IMG/VR virus record: IMGVR_UViG_3300044835_000037
Span: 1 to 43,199 of that record
Reading direction: 5' to 3' (one strand)
Length of the DNA stretch: 43,199 nt
Source of the DNA: a virus
The translations under genes were made by a program, and so were the position numbers. Below are positions 6,807 through 12,947 of the stretch, piece after piece (within the stretch, counting starts at the first letter, position 1; every line of letters begins with the position of its first letter). Below the pieces are notes generated by a model that worked only from the letters and a program-made list of their open reading frames with translations, ran no database searches and was not told where the DNA came from.

Positions 6807-7028
6807 TCAGGCTGTGTTGCGAAGAAATTGCCAGTCGACGTCGGGGCGCAGCGATTCGCAGCGCACCTTTCGTCCGGACTCGCGCTCGATGTTGATGGCT
6901 AGTGACTCGGCGCAAGACCGATAGCCGTAACTGACATTTTTGATGTGCGCGGCGGTCGAGCCGCAACGTGTCGCGAACTCGTCGCGTTCCACCATCGTGA
7001 GGGTTTCGAGAAATGACTTCAGGTCCAT
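6807..7028 (-). CDS. Cro/YdaS-like DNA-binding protein
   Basis: 73 residues. MDLKSFLETLTMVERDEFATRCGST, then AHIKNVSYGYRSC, then AESLAINIERESG and RPDVDWQFLR follow the YdaS/Cro-like family closely: a helix, the helix-turn-helix around residues 20-45, and a final DVDW motif. This is the first gene of the leftward early operon and diverges from the CI-like gene, so it is the likely lytic regulator. The operator ATCACCATACGGTGAT lies 8 bases before its start. The leader is short and the Shine-Dalgarno sequence weak. Confidence 0.8.
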   Translation of the reverse strand: MDLKSFLETLTMVERDEFATRCGSTAAHIKNVSYGYRSCAESLAINIERESGRKVRCESLRPDVDWQFLRNTA

Positions 7029-7036
7029 CCGCGAAT

Positions 7037-7052
7037 ATCACCATACGGTGAT
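7037..7052. promoter_or_regulatory. Operator OR-like site A
   Basis: ATCACCATACGGTGAT is a perfect 6+4+6 inverted repeat just upstream of the Cro-like gene. It matches two sites near 7.68 kb on the far side of the CI-like gene. It would cover the leftward early promoter, whether the -10 is CATAAA (7060-7055) or GATATT (7039-7034). Confidence 0.75.
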
Positions 7053-7078
7053 CTTTTATGCAACACCTTTCAGTGACT

Positions 7079-7092
7079 TCACCAATTGGTGC
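7079..7092. promoter_or_regulatory. Operator OR-like site B
   Basis: TCACCAATTGGTGC keeps the CACC-N4-GGTG core of the other operators but has AATT as centre. It lies between the two divergent genes, 41 bases from site A centre to centre, overlaps a possible leftward -35 (TTGGTG on the minus strand) and lies about 20 bases before the CI-like start. It could serve both promoters. Confidence 0.55.
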
Positions 7093-7113
7093 CAGTCCGC
7101 TCTAATGTTCACC

Positions 7114-7542
7114 ATGCCGAAAAACCCCGATCCACTGACGCCCACTCGCAAGAGGAAGCTGGGCGCGTGGATCGCCGCAAAATATGACGGCAACAAGACA
7201 GAGGCGGCACGGCTCGCCGGAAAACCGCCCAACCAGGTCAGCGACTTATTGCGAGAGAAATCGCCTCGGTCGTTCGGCGGGAAGCTGGCGCGCGAGTTTG
7301 AGAAGAAGCTCAAAATGCCGACCCACTTCTTGGACATCGACGATGAGGAAATACCGAAGACACAAGCGTCCGACGACTGGCCGTTCACCCGGTTCACACG
7401 GGAAGAATTCGAAGACCTGACCGATCTGCAGAAGCTCCAGATCGAAATGTGGGTCCAGGGCTGCATTGCTGGATTCACCGGAACCAATAAGACCCGAACG
7501 CGCGGAGAGAAAAAAACGCGTTCCGATCGGGGTATACCTTAG
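7114..7542 (+). CDS. CI-like prophage repressor lacking the S24 protease domain
   Basis: 142 residues from ATG 7114 (an ATG at 7105 is possible). TRKRKLGAWIAAKYDGN, then KTEAARLAGKPPNQVSDLL, then FGGKLAREFEKKLKMP is a helix-turn-helix repressor domain over residues 10-70. The WPFTRF stretch near residue 92 looks like the linker that in larger CI proteins leads into the self-cleaving S24/LexA domain. Here the protein ends after about 50 more residues with a basic tail and no Ser-Lys catalytic pair. The gene lies between two operator groups and runs with the rightward operon, as lambda cI does. No clear Shine-Dalgarno sequence is seen, so a leaderless message is possible. Confidence 0.7.
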   Translation: MPKNPDPLTPTRKRKLGAWIAAKYDGNKTEAARLAGKPPNQVSDLLREKSPRSFGGKLAREFEKKLKMPTHFLDIDDEEIPKTQASDDWPFTRFTREEFEDLTDLQKLQIEMWVQGCIAGFTGTNKTRTRGEKKTRSDRGIP

Positions 7543-7559
7543 CGAAATGCAGGTTTTTA

Positions 7560-7581
7560 GGCTCCTCACGTACGGGGAGCC
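7560..7581. other. Hairpin after the repressor gene
   Basis: GGCTCC (7560-7565) pairs with GGAGCC (7576-7581), and two more pairs close towards the loop. It follows the repressor stop by 17 bases. There is no U-run after it on either strand, so termination of the repressor message is possible but unproven. Confidence 0.4.
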
Positions 7582-7668
7582 CTGACGCACGGGAATGGTG
7601 GCCCCTGCCGGCTGCCACCCCTCAATAACGCTGAAAATTGTCGATTCGGACATAATCTCACGCCATAT

Positions 7669-7711
7669 ATCACCAAACGGTGTTGACTATTAACACCAGA
7701 CGGTGATACCG
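7669..7711 (+). promoter_or_regulatory. Rightward early promoter (PL-like) with two operators
   Basis: TTGACT (7683-7688) lies 16-17 bases before GATACC/ATACCG (7705-7711). The -35 is framed by two operators: ATCACCAAACGGTGTT (7669-7684) and AACACCAGACGGTGAT (7692-7707), whose centres are 23 bases apart. Both carry the CACC-A-N-A-C-GGTG core of operator A. Repressor bound here would block the promoter that drives the long rightward operon starting at 7740. Confidence 0.75.
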
Positions 7712-7739
7712 TACGCCTTCACTGAACACGGAGGCCTAT

Positions 7740-7841
7740 ATGCGATTTTCCACCCATCCAGTTCCTTTCCAGCTTGAGCTGCTGGTATGCGTGACGCCGT
7801 GCCTCCTGTTTGCCGCCTACCTGCTGAGCGTGGCTGTATGA
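7740..7841 (+). CDS. 33-residue membrane peptide, first gene of the rightward operon
   Basis: The ATG at 7740 follows a strong GGAGG (7730-7734). The peptide ends in a hydrophobic segment (CLLFAAYLLSVAV) after a short polar start. Its TGA overlaps the next ATG (ATGA). As the first product of the repressed early promoter it could be a small host-takeover or exclusion protein, but there is no family match. Confidence 0.55.
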   Translation: MRFSTHPVPFQLELLVCVTPCLLFAAYLLSVAV

Positions 7842-8047
7842 GCGCCGGCATTGAGCCCACCTACCAAAACATCATGGCGGCCAGCCGTGATGCGGGTAAC
7901 TCGCATGCGGCGAAGCACGGCCGCGGTGTCTGGTCCGTCGATGACTACAACACCGCGGCCAGCGTCTCCCATCGGCTGTTCGTCAAGTTCGACTTCGCGC
8001 CCGCTCCGAAGACCAAGAAGATTCGTGCGAATCGGGTGCACTCATGA
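7838..8047 (+). CDS. Small hypothetical early protein
   Basis: 69 residues from ATG 7838, coupled to the membrane peptide before it and to the next gene (ATGA at 8044). It contains YQNIMAASRDAGNSHAAKHG and a basic C-terminus (KTKKIRANRVHS). The middle has a DYNTAASVSHRLF stretch. No known family is recognised. The start was chosen by the overlap; a longer frame from 7787 would run back into the membrane peptide. Confidence 0.6.
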   Translation: MSAGIEPTYQNIMAASRDAGNSHAAKHGRGVWSVDDYNTAASVSHRLFVKFDFAPAPKTKKIRANRVHS

Positions 8048-8424
8048 GCGCCGGCGGCGAAATCGTCATGGGCGCCGCCGCGCTCATGCTCAAAGGCAAA
8101 TCTCCGCTGCGGCGAAATTTGGATCTGCGGGTGAGTATGAACGGCTACCTTTCCGCGGCGCTATATGTTCGCTGCAGGCCGCCGGGTTACACGCAAACGC
8201 TCGCGTATTGCAATGAGAAGATTGCCAACTGCTATCTCCATAGCAACGTTAACGGGCAGTTCTCTCTGTGGCTCAATCATGCGGCGTTCGATATCAGCGA
8301 GGCCGAGGCGCGGCAAATCCGCGAGAAGTTCGAACCGCTGGGCCTTCGCATTGAAAAGGTGGACGCGACTTCTGCGCCTCCGATGATTTCGGGTGCCGCG
8401 TTCGGTGGCGAGACGGGTCTGTGA
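8044..8424 (+). CDS. Hypothetical early protein
   Basis: 126 residues. GAAALMLKGKSPLRRN is a short amphipathic start, then strand-rich segments (YLSAALYVRCRPPG), then FDISEAEARQIREKFEPLG, a helix common in small phage proteins, and a loose Gly-rich tail. No catalytic motif or membrane segment is seen. It is the last gene before the intrinsic terminator at 8475-8503, so it would be made at once after induction, without antitermination. Confidence 0.6.
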   Translation: MSAGGEIVMGAAALMLKGKSPLRRNLDLRVSMNGYLSAALYVRCRPPGYTQTLAYCNEKIANCYLHSNVNGQFSLWLNHAAFDISEAEARQIREKFEPLGLRIEKVDATSAPPMISGAAFGGETGL

Positions 8425-8474
8425 TCTCGTCCCTTCAGTTGCGCCGAAATCGGCCGACAAATGTTCTTGTTCTC

Positions 8475-8503
8475 AGCGGCTGCAGGCAGCTGCCGCTCTT
8501 TTT
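8475..8503 (+). terminator. Intrinsic terminator in the rightward early operon (tL1-like)
   Basis: The stem AGCGGC/GCCGCT (8475-8480 and 8492-8497) is followed by CTTTTTC. It lies in a 96-base gap between two plus-strand genes, so it would cut the early transcript after three short genes. The recombination genes downstream then need read-through, antitermination or their own promoter. Confidence 0.7.
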
Positions 8504-8520
8504 CTCACGGAGGATCCCTA

Positions 8521-8739
8521 ATGAAATCCCTCACTCTGATCGTCGCCCTGCTCTCCCTCTCCGCGTGCGCAACCTGCGAACGGCATCCGGCCGTCTGTGC
8601 GACCGCCGGAGCGATTGTCGTCGGCTCGATCGTCCTGACGCTCAACATGCAAGGCGATCACACCGGCGCGCCGGCGCGCTCGTTCAGTCCCGGTCACGGC
8701 CCGCAGTGCCGTCCGGGTTCCGCTCCGATCTGCAACTAG
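8521..8739 (+). CDS. Small phage lipoprotein
   Basis: 72 residues from ATG 8521, set by the GGAGG at 8509-8513. The N-terminus MKSLTLIVALLSLSAC is a lipoprotein signal with lipobox L-S-A-C, so the mature protein would start at Cys16. A second hydrophobic segment (AIVVGSIVLTL) follows, then a Gly/Pro-rich tail with single Cys residues (PQCRPGSAPIC). It is the first gene after the terminator. Envelope lipoproteins in this early position sometimes block superinfection; here that is only a suggestion. Confidence 0.65.
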   Translation: MKSLTLIVALLSLSACATCERHPAVCATAGAIVVGSIVLTLNMQGDHTGAPARSFSPGHGPQCRPGSAPICN

Positions 8740-8779
8740 CGCGGAGTTCGCGGCCCCTAAACCCCGCCATTGAGGCTCC

Positions 8780-8803
8780 GGCCGCACGCGTACAGGTGCG
8801 GCC
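8780..8803 (+). promoter_or_regulatory. 8-bp perfect hairpin abutting the start codon of the 8804 gene
   Basis: GGCCGCAC (8780-8787) and GTGCGGCC (8796-8803) pair perfectly around an 8-base loop, and the ATG is the very next base. The only Shine-Dalgarno-like bases (AGG at 8794-8796) lie in the loop and first stem base, so folding would control initiation. The loop region reads GTACAGG, the first seven bases of the CsrA target consensus RUACARGGAUGU, but the GGA core is missing. The phage encodes a CsrA homologue 2 kb downstream. Confidence 0.5.
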
Positions 8804-8986
8804 ATGAGCGCCGCCGTCTGGGTCATCGGCGTTTTCTCCGCCTTCGTCATCGTCGGCCTGGTCGTCGACAAGGTCATCGGCCGTTACCTCAAGTGGCGCG
8901 AGCGACGCGATCTGACGATCCGAGCCGACCAGCTGCGCAAGTGGAATATCACGGCGTTTAGCGGCACGCGGAAGCTCGATCCGTGA
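8804..8986 (+). CDS. Small single-span membrane protein
   Basis: 60 residues. A hydrophobic segment at about residues 3-23 (AVWVIGVFSAFVIVGLVVD) is followed by a basic cytoplasmic-type stretch (YLKWRERRDLTIR). The start codon is held by the hairpin at 8780-8803. The stop overlaps the next start. No family is recognised. Confidence 0.6.
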   Translation: MSAAVWVIGVFSAFVIVGLVVDKVIGRYLKWRERRDLTIRADQLRKWNITAFSGTRKLDP

Positions 8987-9171
8987 TGACGATCGATCAA
9001 ATCGCGGCACGCCGGGCGCTTCGCGTTGCGACGTTCGCCATTCACTGGGCGCAAACAGACTTCGATCGCGAGGTCGCGAAGCACTGCCGAGCCCGTGCCG
9101 CTCGAGCGCTGCGCTCCGCGCTCAACGTCGAGAAATATCCGCCGATGCTCCTGCGTCGGCAGGCCGGCTAA
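8983..9171 (+). CDS. Small basic helical protein before recT
   Basis: 62 residues, Arg/Ala-rich: AARRALRVATFAIHWAQTDFD, then ARAARALRSALNVEKYPPM. Two amphipathic helices with many Arg residues. It begins inside the stop of the previous gene (ATGATGA) and ends 20 bases before recT. It could be a recombination accessory factor, but the role is unknown. Confidence 0.55.
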   Translation: MMTIDQIAARRALRVATFAIHWAQTDFDREVAKHCRARAARALRSALNVEKYPPMLLRRQAG

Positions 9172-9191
9172 CTCCAAGCAAAAGGATCCGC

Positions 9192-10139
9192 ATGAACGCG
9201 ACCGCACAGACCGTGGCCCGGAAAAAGAAAGACGATATTCGCGCGATCGAGCACGACCTGACGCTGCTACGTTCGCGGCTTGTCTCGGCGCTGCCGGCGC
9301 ATGTGCCGGTGAAGCTGTTCATCGCCACAATTCTGACCGCCTGTGCGGTCGAGCCGAAGCTCCTGCAATGCGATCGGCATTCGCTGTTCCTCGCTGCCCT
9401 AAAGGCCGCGCGCGACGGGCTGCTGCCGGATGGCCGTGAGGCCGCGCTCGTCCCGTTCAAGGACAATAAGCTCCGCATTCTGGTCGTCGTCTATAACCCG
9501 ATGTACCCTGGGCTGCTCAAGAAGATTCGCAATTCCGGCGAGCTCGCAAGCCTGTCGGCGAACGCCGTGTACGAAAAGGACGTTTTCGAGTACGAGCTCG
9601 GCGACAACGAGCGCATCTTGCATAAGCCGGTGATGTCCGGCGCGCGCGGCAAGCTCTTCGCCGCCTACGCGATCGCCAGGACCAAGGACGGCGGGGTCTA
9701 TCGGCGCGTACTGTCCGCCGAGGACGTGCTCGCGATCAAGGCCTTTTCGAAGTCGTCGGACAAGGGGCCCTGGTCCGGGCCGTTCGAATCCGAGATGTGG
9801 ATCAAGTCGGCGATTCGGCGCCTCTCGAAGATTCTGCCGCAGTCGACCGATATCAACAATTACTTGAACAACGGGCCGCCGCTGCCGGACGACGAGGTTG
9901 CTTCGGTGCTTCCGGACGCGACCGGCGTCGAAGGTGCGCACGCGATCGAATTCGATCTGCGCACCCGGGCCATGCTCACCCTCCGGGAAGAGTCCGATTC
10001 GCTCGAGCTCCTGAACGGCAATTGGAACGGCATCAAAGCCGAGTATCAGAAGCTCAGCGCCGAGATCCCGCTCGAACTCGAGGACGTCTACAACATGTCG
10101 TTGGAGCGCCTCAAAGAAGCCGCGGCGGCGCCGAAGTGA
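9192..10139 (+). CDS. recT: RecT-family single-strand annealing protein
   Basis: 315 residues, the normal size of RecT. Diagnostic segments are LPAHVPVKLFIATILTACA near residue 35, CDRHSLFLAALKAARDGLLPDGREAALVPF at 60-90, YNPMYPGLLKKIRNSGELA at 100-118, and a C-terminal part with ESEMWIKSAIRRLSKILPQS. RecT binds single-stranded DNA and anneals homologous strands, used in phage recombination and in making concatemers. The usual exonuclease partner (RecE or YqaJ type) is not seen next to it. A GGATCC-overlapping Shine-Dalgarno sequence (AAAGGA) lies at 9180-9185. Confidence 0.92.
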   Translation: MNATAQTVARKKKDDIRAIEHDLTLLRSRLVSALPAHVPVKLFIATILTACAVEPKLLQCDRHSLFLAALKAARDGLLPDGREAALVPFKDNKLRILVVVYNPMYPGLLKKIRNSGELASLSANAVYEKDVFEYELGDNERILHKPVMSGARGKLFAAYAIARTKDGGVYRRVLSAEDVLAIKAFSKSSDKGPWSGPFESEMWIKSAIRRLSKILPQSTDINNYLNNGPPLPDDEVASVLPDATGVEGAHAIEFDLRTRAMLTLREESDSLELLNGNWNGIKAEYQKLSAEIPLELEDVYNMSLERLKEAAAAPK

Positions 10140-10507
10140 CCCGGGTCACCTTGAAAGTGAAACCGTCGGCCGCGGTGAACGATGTCCTCGTCGAGCGCGT
10201 CCGCCAATTGAGTGAGGAGGGCTATGACGCTGCACACGATGACCAACACGACGATGGCGCGCTTGCGATGGCGGCGGCCTGCTACGCAGCTCCACATCGC
10301 CTGTACGTAAAAACGGACTACGCCGACGGCTGCTCCTTTTCCGATCCCTGGCCGCGCGACTGGCGTGGCGATAAGCGTCCGCATGAGGGAAATATGGTGC
10401 GCTCGAATGGCGCGCACGGCGAACCTCACCGGCGGAGCTTGCTCGTCAAAGCGGCGGCGCTGATTCTCGCCGAGCTCGAGCGCATCGATCGGGCGGCCGC
10501 GAAGTGA
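10136..10507 (+). CDS. Conserved phage protein of the HDDQH type
   Basis: 123 residues from a GTG that overlaps the recT stop (GTGA). The chain VLVERVRQLSEEGYDAAHDDQHDDGALAMAAACYA, then SDPWPRDWRGDKR and RRSLLVKAAALILAELERIDRA, is the pattern of a widespread phage protein whose acidic His-Asp-Asp core and helical bundle resemble MazG-like nucleotide pyrophosphohydrolases. Enzymatic activity is not proven for it. Coupling to recT suggests expression with the recombination genes. Confidence 0.7.
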   Translation: MTRVTLKVKPSAAVNDVLVERVRQLSEEGYDAAHDDQHDDGALAMAAACYAAPHRLYVKTDYADGCSFSDPWPRDWRGDKRPHEGNMVRSNGAHGEPHRRSLLVKAAALILAELERIDRAAAK

Positions 10508-10707
10508 CGGCGGAGCGGCTCGCTCAGATCCGCAAGGCGATAGCGCTGCGGCCGCGCGCGTTCGACGACAAGGGCCGGCCGGTGATCCAGGCGTCGCTCA
10601 TCCGAGATATCGGCTGCGTTGCGATCCAGCATCGGCGCGAGCTGCTCGAGCACCTGGATGAGGTGGTGGCGGAAAACGAACGACTGAAGAACGGAGCGCA
10701 GGCATGA
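10504..10707 (+). CDS. Small hypothetical protein with a helical C-terminus
   Basis: 67 residues, overlapping both neighbours by four bases (GTGA/ATGA). It reads AERLAQIRKAIALRPRAFD, a short loop, and HRRELLEHLDEVVAENERLKNG, a coiled-coil-like end. This resembles the EAD-type helical proteins found in phage early operons, which commonly end with V-x-x-E-N-x-x-L-K. No function is known. Confidence 0.6.
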   Translation: MTAERLAQIRKAIALRPRAFDDKGRPVIQASLIRDIGCVAIQHRRELLEHLDEVVAENERLKNGAQA

Positions 10708-10919
10708 CCCTGACGCGTCAATTGGTTGGCGTTCCGGAGCTCTATCGAGGAAGCCTGATTTCCGTTCGGTTTCTGGGTCCGGATTTTCTCTGCTACGTCG
10801 GCGATATCGAGATGAGCGGCTTCTACATCAGCCCTGCCGCCGCGGCGGCCGCCGGCCAGCGCTACATCAACGATGAGATCGATGCAAAGGAAAAGTCCCA
10901 GGCGAAGGGGAAAAAGTAA
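10704..10919 (+). CDS. Small hypothetical protein upstream of csrA
   Basis: 71 residues. Beta-rich N-terminal part (LVGVPELYRGSLISVRFLGPDFLCYVGD), then FYISPAAAAAAGQRYINDEIDAKEK, a helix. Its stop overlaps the csrA start (TAATG), so the two are translated together. The family is not recognised. Confidence 0.6.
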   Translation: MTLTRQLVGVPELYRGSLISVRFLGPDFLCYVGDIEMSGFYISPAAAAAAGQRYINDEIDAKEKSQAKGKK

Positions 10920-11110
10920 TGCTGATGCTCAGCCGCCGCGCCGGCGAAGTCATCCGGATCGGGGACGACATCTGGGTCACCATCGTGGCGGTCGACGGCG
11001 CCCAGGTCCGCGTCGGTGTGGTGGCGCCTAAGCAAATTCGGGTTGACCGCGAGGAAGTCCGAGAACGCCGCGACGCCGAAAGGTGGGCGAAGGGTGGTGG
11101 CGGGGCATGA
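10919..11110 (+). CDS. csrA: CsrA-family RNA-binding translational regulator
   Basis: 63 residues, very close to cellular CsrA along its length: MLMLSRRAGEVIRIGDDIWV, then VRVGVVAPKQI and VDREEV. The residues that bind GGA RNA are kept: Leu4, Arg6 and the Arg of the DREE motif (Arg44 in E. coli numbering). The His of the usual VHRE motif is Asp here. CsrA dimers bind GGA motifs near ribosome-binding sites and block or stabilise mRNAs. A phage copy could redirect host Csr control or regulate phage messages such as the hairpin-started gene at 8804. It overlaps the genes on both sides. The C-terminus is Gly-rich. Confidence 0.93.
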   Translation: MLMLSRRAGEVIRIGDDIWVTIVAVDGAQVRVGVVAPKQIRVDREEVRERRDAERWAKGGGGA

Positions 11111-11754
11111 ACGCCCTCGCCATCAAAGCCGCGCCTCTACCGATCCGCTACGACGCGGCGGTCCAGGCCTTGGCGGTCTGCGAGCGCATCGATGAGTGCA
11201 AAGAGTGGGCGGATCGGGCCGCGGCGCTCGAAAGCTACTACCGGCAGTCGAGTAACGTCGAGATGGAGCAAAGTGCCCGACGGATTCGGCTGCGGGCCAA
11301 GCGCCGCGTGGGCGAACTCCTGCTAAAGATCGAGGGCCCAGCGCCGCGGAGCGCCAAAGGGTTCATCCAGGCGGGCGCCCAGACGCCCAGAGGCCGCGCC
11401 GCCCGGGTGGCGGGCTTGAGCAAGATCCAGTCCCGGGCAGCCGTGCGCATCGCTCGCATTCCGAAGGAAATCGCCGAGGCGGCCATTGAAGCCACGCCGC
11501 CGGCGTCCGAGACGCAATTGCTCCGGATCGCGCCCACGGATCCCAGATTCAACGGCCATACCTTCTGCGGCAGTGCCAGCTACACCAAGCTGGTGCGCGA
11601 AGTGAACGGCCTCGCGATGTTTTCGTATTGGTGCCAGAAGAACCCGGCGTCGGAGCTATCGCAGGCATTGAACAGCGAAGAGCGGTCGCGCTGCCTCAAG
11701 CACGTGGCCGAGATCCGGCGATGGCTCGGCGATTTTACTCAACCCGCTTCTTAA
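11107..11754 (+). CDS. Conserved phage protein, helical, possible DNA- or replication-associated
   Basis: 215 residues from ATG 11107 (overlap with csrA). The N-terminal half is a long helical array (ALAVCERIDECKEWADRAAALESYYRQ, then RRIRLRAKRRVGELL), a sequence often seen in phage proteins related to ParB-like or methylase-accessory proteins: residues 1-120 resemble the helical region that precedes R-x-x-G-x-A-A-R-V-A-G-L-S. The second half has a Cys and aromatic-rich part (FNGHTFCGSASYTKL and FSYWCQK). No catalytic motif is seen. It lies between csrA and the DUF2303 pair. Function unknown. Confidence 0.6.
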   Translation: MNALAIKAAPLPIRYDAAVQALAVCERIDECKEWADRAAALESYYRQSSNVEMEQSARRIRLRAKRRVGELLLKIEGPAPRSAKGFIQAGAQTPRGRAARVAGLSKIQSRAAVRIARIPKEIAEAAIEATPPASETQLLRIAPTDPRFNGHTFCGSASYTKLVREVNGLAMFSYWCQKNPASELSQALNSEERSRCLKHVAEIRRWLGDFTQPAS

Positions 11755-11766
11755 AGGAGATTCCGC

Positions 11767-12123
11767 ATGCCACGACCGTTTCTCGAAACTCTGCGCGAGC
11801 TGCGCGCCGGGCGCACCTTGGAGGATCTCGCAACGAATGTTGCCGAGATCGTGACCGCGGTGCGGGCTACCGGCAAGAGTGGTGAGCTCACGCTCAAACT
11901 GAAATTCAAGCCGCCGAAGGCCGGCGGAGCCTCGTACCTGATGGTCGAGGACTCGATCAAATCGAGCGTGCCGAAGTTGGATCACGGCGATACGGTGTTC
12001 TTTCACGTCGCCGGCGGCGGCCTCACGCGCCAGGATCCGAGCCAGATTGAAATGTCGCTGCGCTCGATCGAACGCGTGGACCCGGAGACGGGTGAAATCA
12101 AACAAGTAGGGAGCGAGTCGTAA
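11767..12123 (+). CDS. Small conserved partner of DUF2303
   Basis: 118 residues. PFLETLRELRAGRTLEDLATNVAEIVTAVRATGKSGELTLKLKF is followed by VPKLDHGDTVFFHVAGGGLTRQDPSQIEM. This pair of short alpha and beta segments accompanies DUF2303 genes in other phages as I know them. The Shine-Dalgarno sequence is AAAGGAG at 11754-11760. The stop codon overlaps the DUF2303 start. Function is unknown; gene pairing suggests that the two act together. Confidence 0.6.
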   Translation: MPRPFLETLRELRAGRTLEDLATNVAEIVTAVRATGKSGELTLKLKFKPPKAGGASYLMVEDSIKSSVPKLDHGDTVFFHVAGGGLTRQDPSQIEMSLRSIERVDPETGEIKQVGSES

Positions 12124-12944
12124 TGGATCAAGAAGCAGTACAGGCCGTTTTAGAGGCGATTCGAGCGCCCGTCGTCATCGATGTCGACGTCGAGCATAAG
12201 TTCGCGCTCGTTCCCGATGGCATGAAGGCCATCGATTTGAAGGGAATGCTCCCGGCGCCGAGTCGAATCAAACAGACCGTCGAGATGTTGAGCGTGCCGG
12301 CGCTTCTCGCCTATCTGAATCGGTTCAGGACGGTGGAAAGTGTCATTTTTGCCAATGAGCCGGCGGCAGCCTACGAAGCGGTACTCGACTACCATCCGAA
12401 GGCGATCAACCTCGACACCGCGAGTGAACGCGGCAAGATGGATCACGTCGCCGCCTACCGCTGCCCGCAGTCGGACCAGTGGAAAATCTGGAACGGCGCC
12501 AACGGCAAGATGGTGAATCAGGTGGAATTTGCCACCTTCATCGAGACGAACCTGCGGGACATCGCGCAGCCGGCCGCGGCGGATTTCCTGCAGCTGTGCC
12601 TGCAGCTGCAAATTCACAAGAGCGCCGAGTTCCAATCCGACATCCGCATGGACAACGGGCAGACGCAGTTCCGCTATGTCGAGAACATCAAGGGCACCAG
12701 CAATTCGAAGGCTGGCGACTTGGAGATCCCGCAGGGATTCACGCTGCGCCTCCCGGTGTTTGTCGACGGCACGACCTTCCCGCTCGAGGCCCGGTTCAAG
12801 TACCGCATGGTCGAGGGCAAGCTGTCCTTGGGCTATGACCTGATCCGCCCGCAGGAGACGTATCTCGCGGCGATCAAGGTCGTCACGGCGGAAATCATCA
12901 AAGGCATTCCGGACTTGCCGGTCTATCAGGGCGTGCGGAGGTAA
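12123..12944 (+). CDS. DUF2303 (YfdQ-like) phage protein
   Basis: 273 residues of the DUF2303 type: LPAPSRIKQTVEMLSVPALLAYLNRF, then YHPKAINLD, then RGKMDHVAAYRCPQSDQWKIW, FATFIETNLRDIAQPAAADFLQ and PLEARFKYRMVEGKLSLGYDL. E. coli YfdQ and many prophages carry this family. It is often beside recombination genes; its biochemical role is not settled. The chain has no nuclease signature that I can see, so it is not an obvious replacement for the missing RecT-partner exonuclease. Confidence 0.85.
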   Translation: MDQEAVQAVLEAIRAPVVIDVDVEHKFALVPDGMKAIDLKGMLPAPSRIKQTVEMLSVPALLAYLNRFRTVESVIFANEPAAAYEAVLDYHPKAINLDTASERGKMDHVAAYRCPQSDQWKIWNGANGKMVNQVEFATFIETNLRDIAQPAAADFLQLCLQLQIHKSAEFQSDIRMDNGQTQFRYVENIKGTSNSKAGDLEIPQGFTLRLPVFVDGTTFPLEARFKYRMVEGKLSLGYDLIRPQETYLAAIKVVTAEIIKGIPDLPVYQGVRR

Positions 12945-12947
12945 ACA

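Noticed and set aside
8788-8799. A full CsrA consensus site in the hairpin loop at the 8804 gene
   Set aside because: Only GTACAGG matches; the essential GGA is replaced by GGT, so it is reported as a weak possibility and not as a CsrA site.
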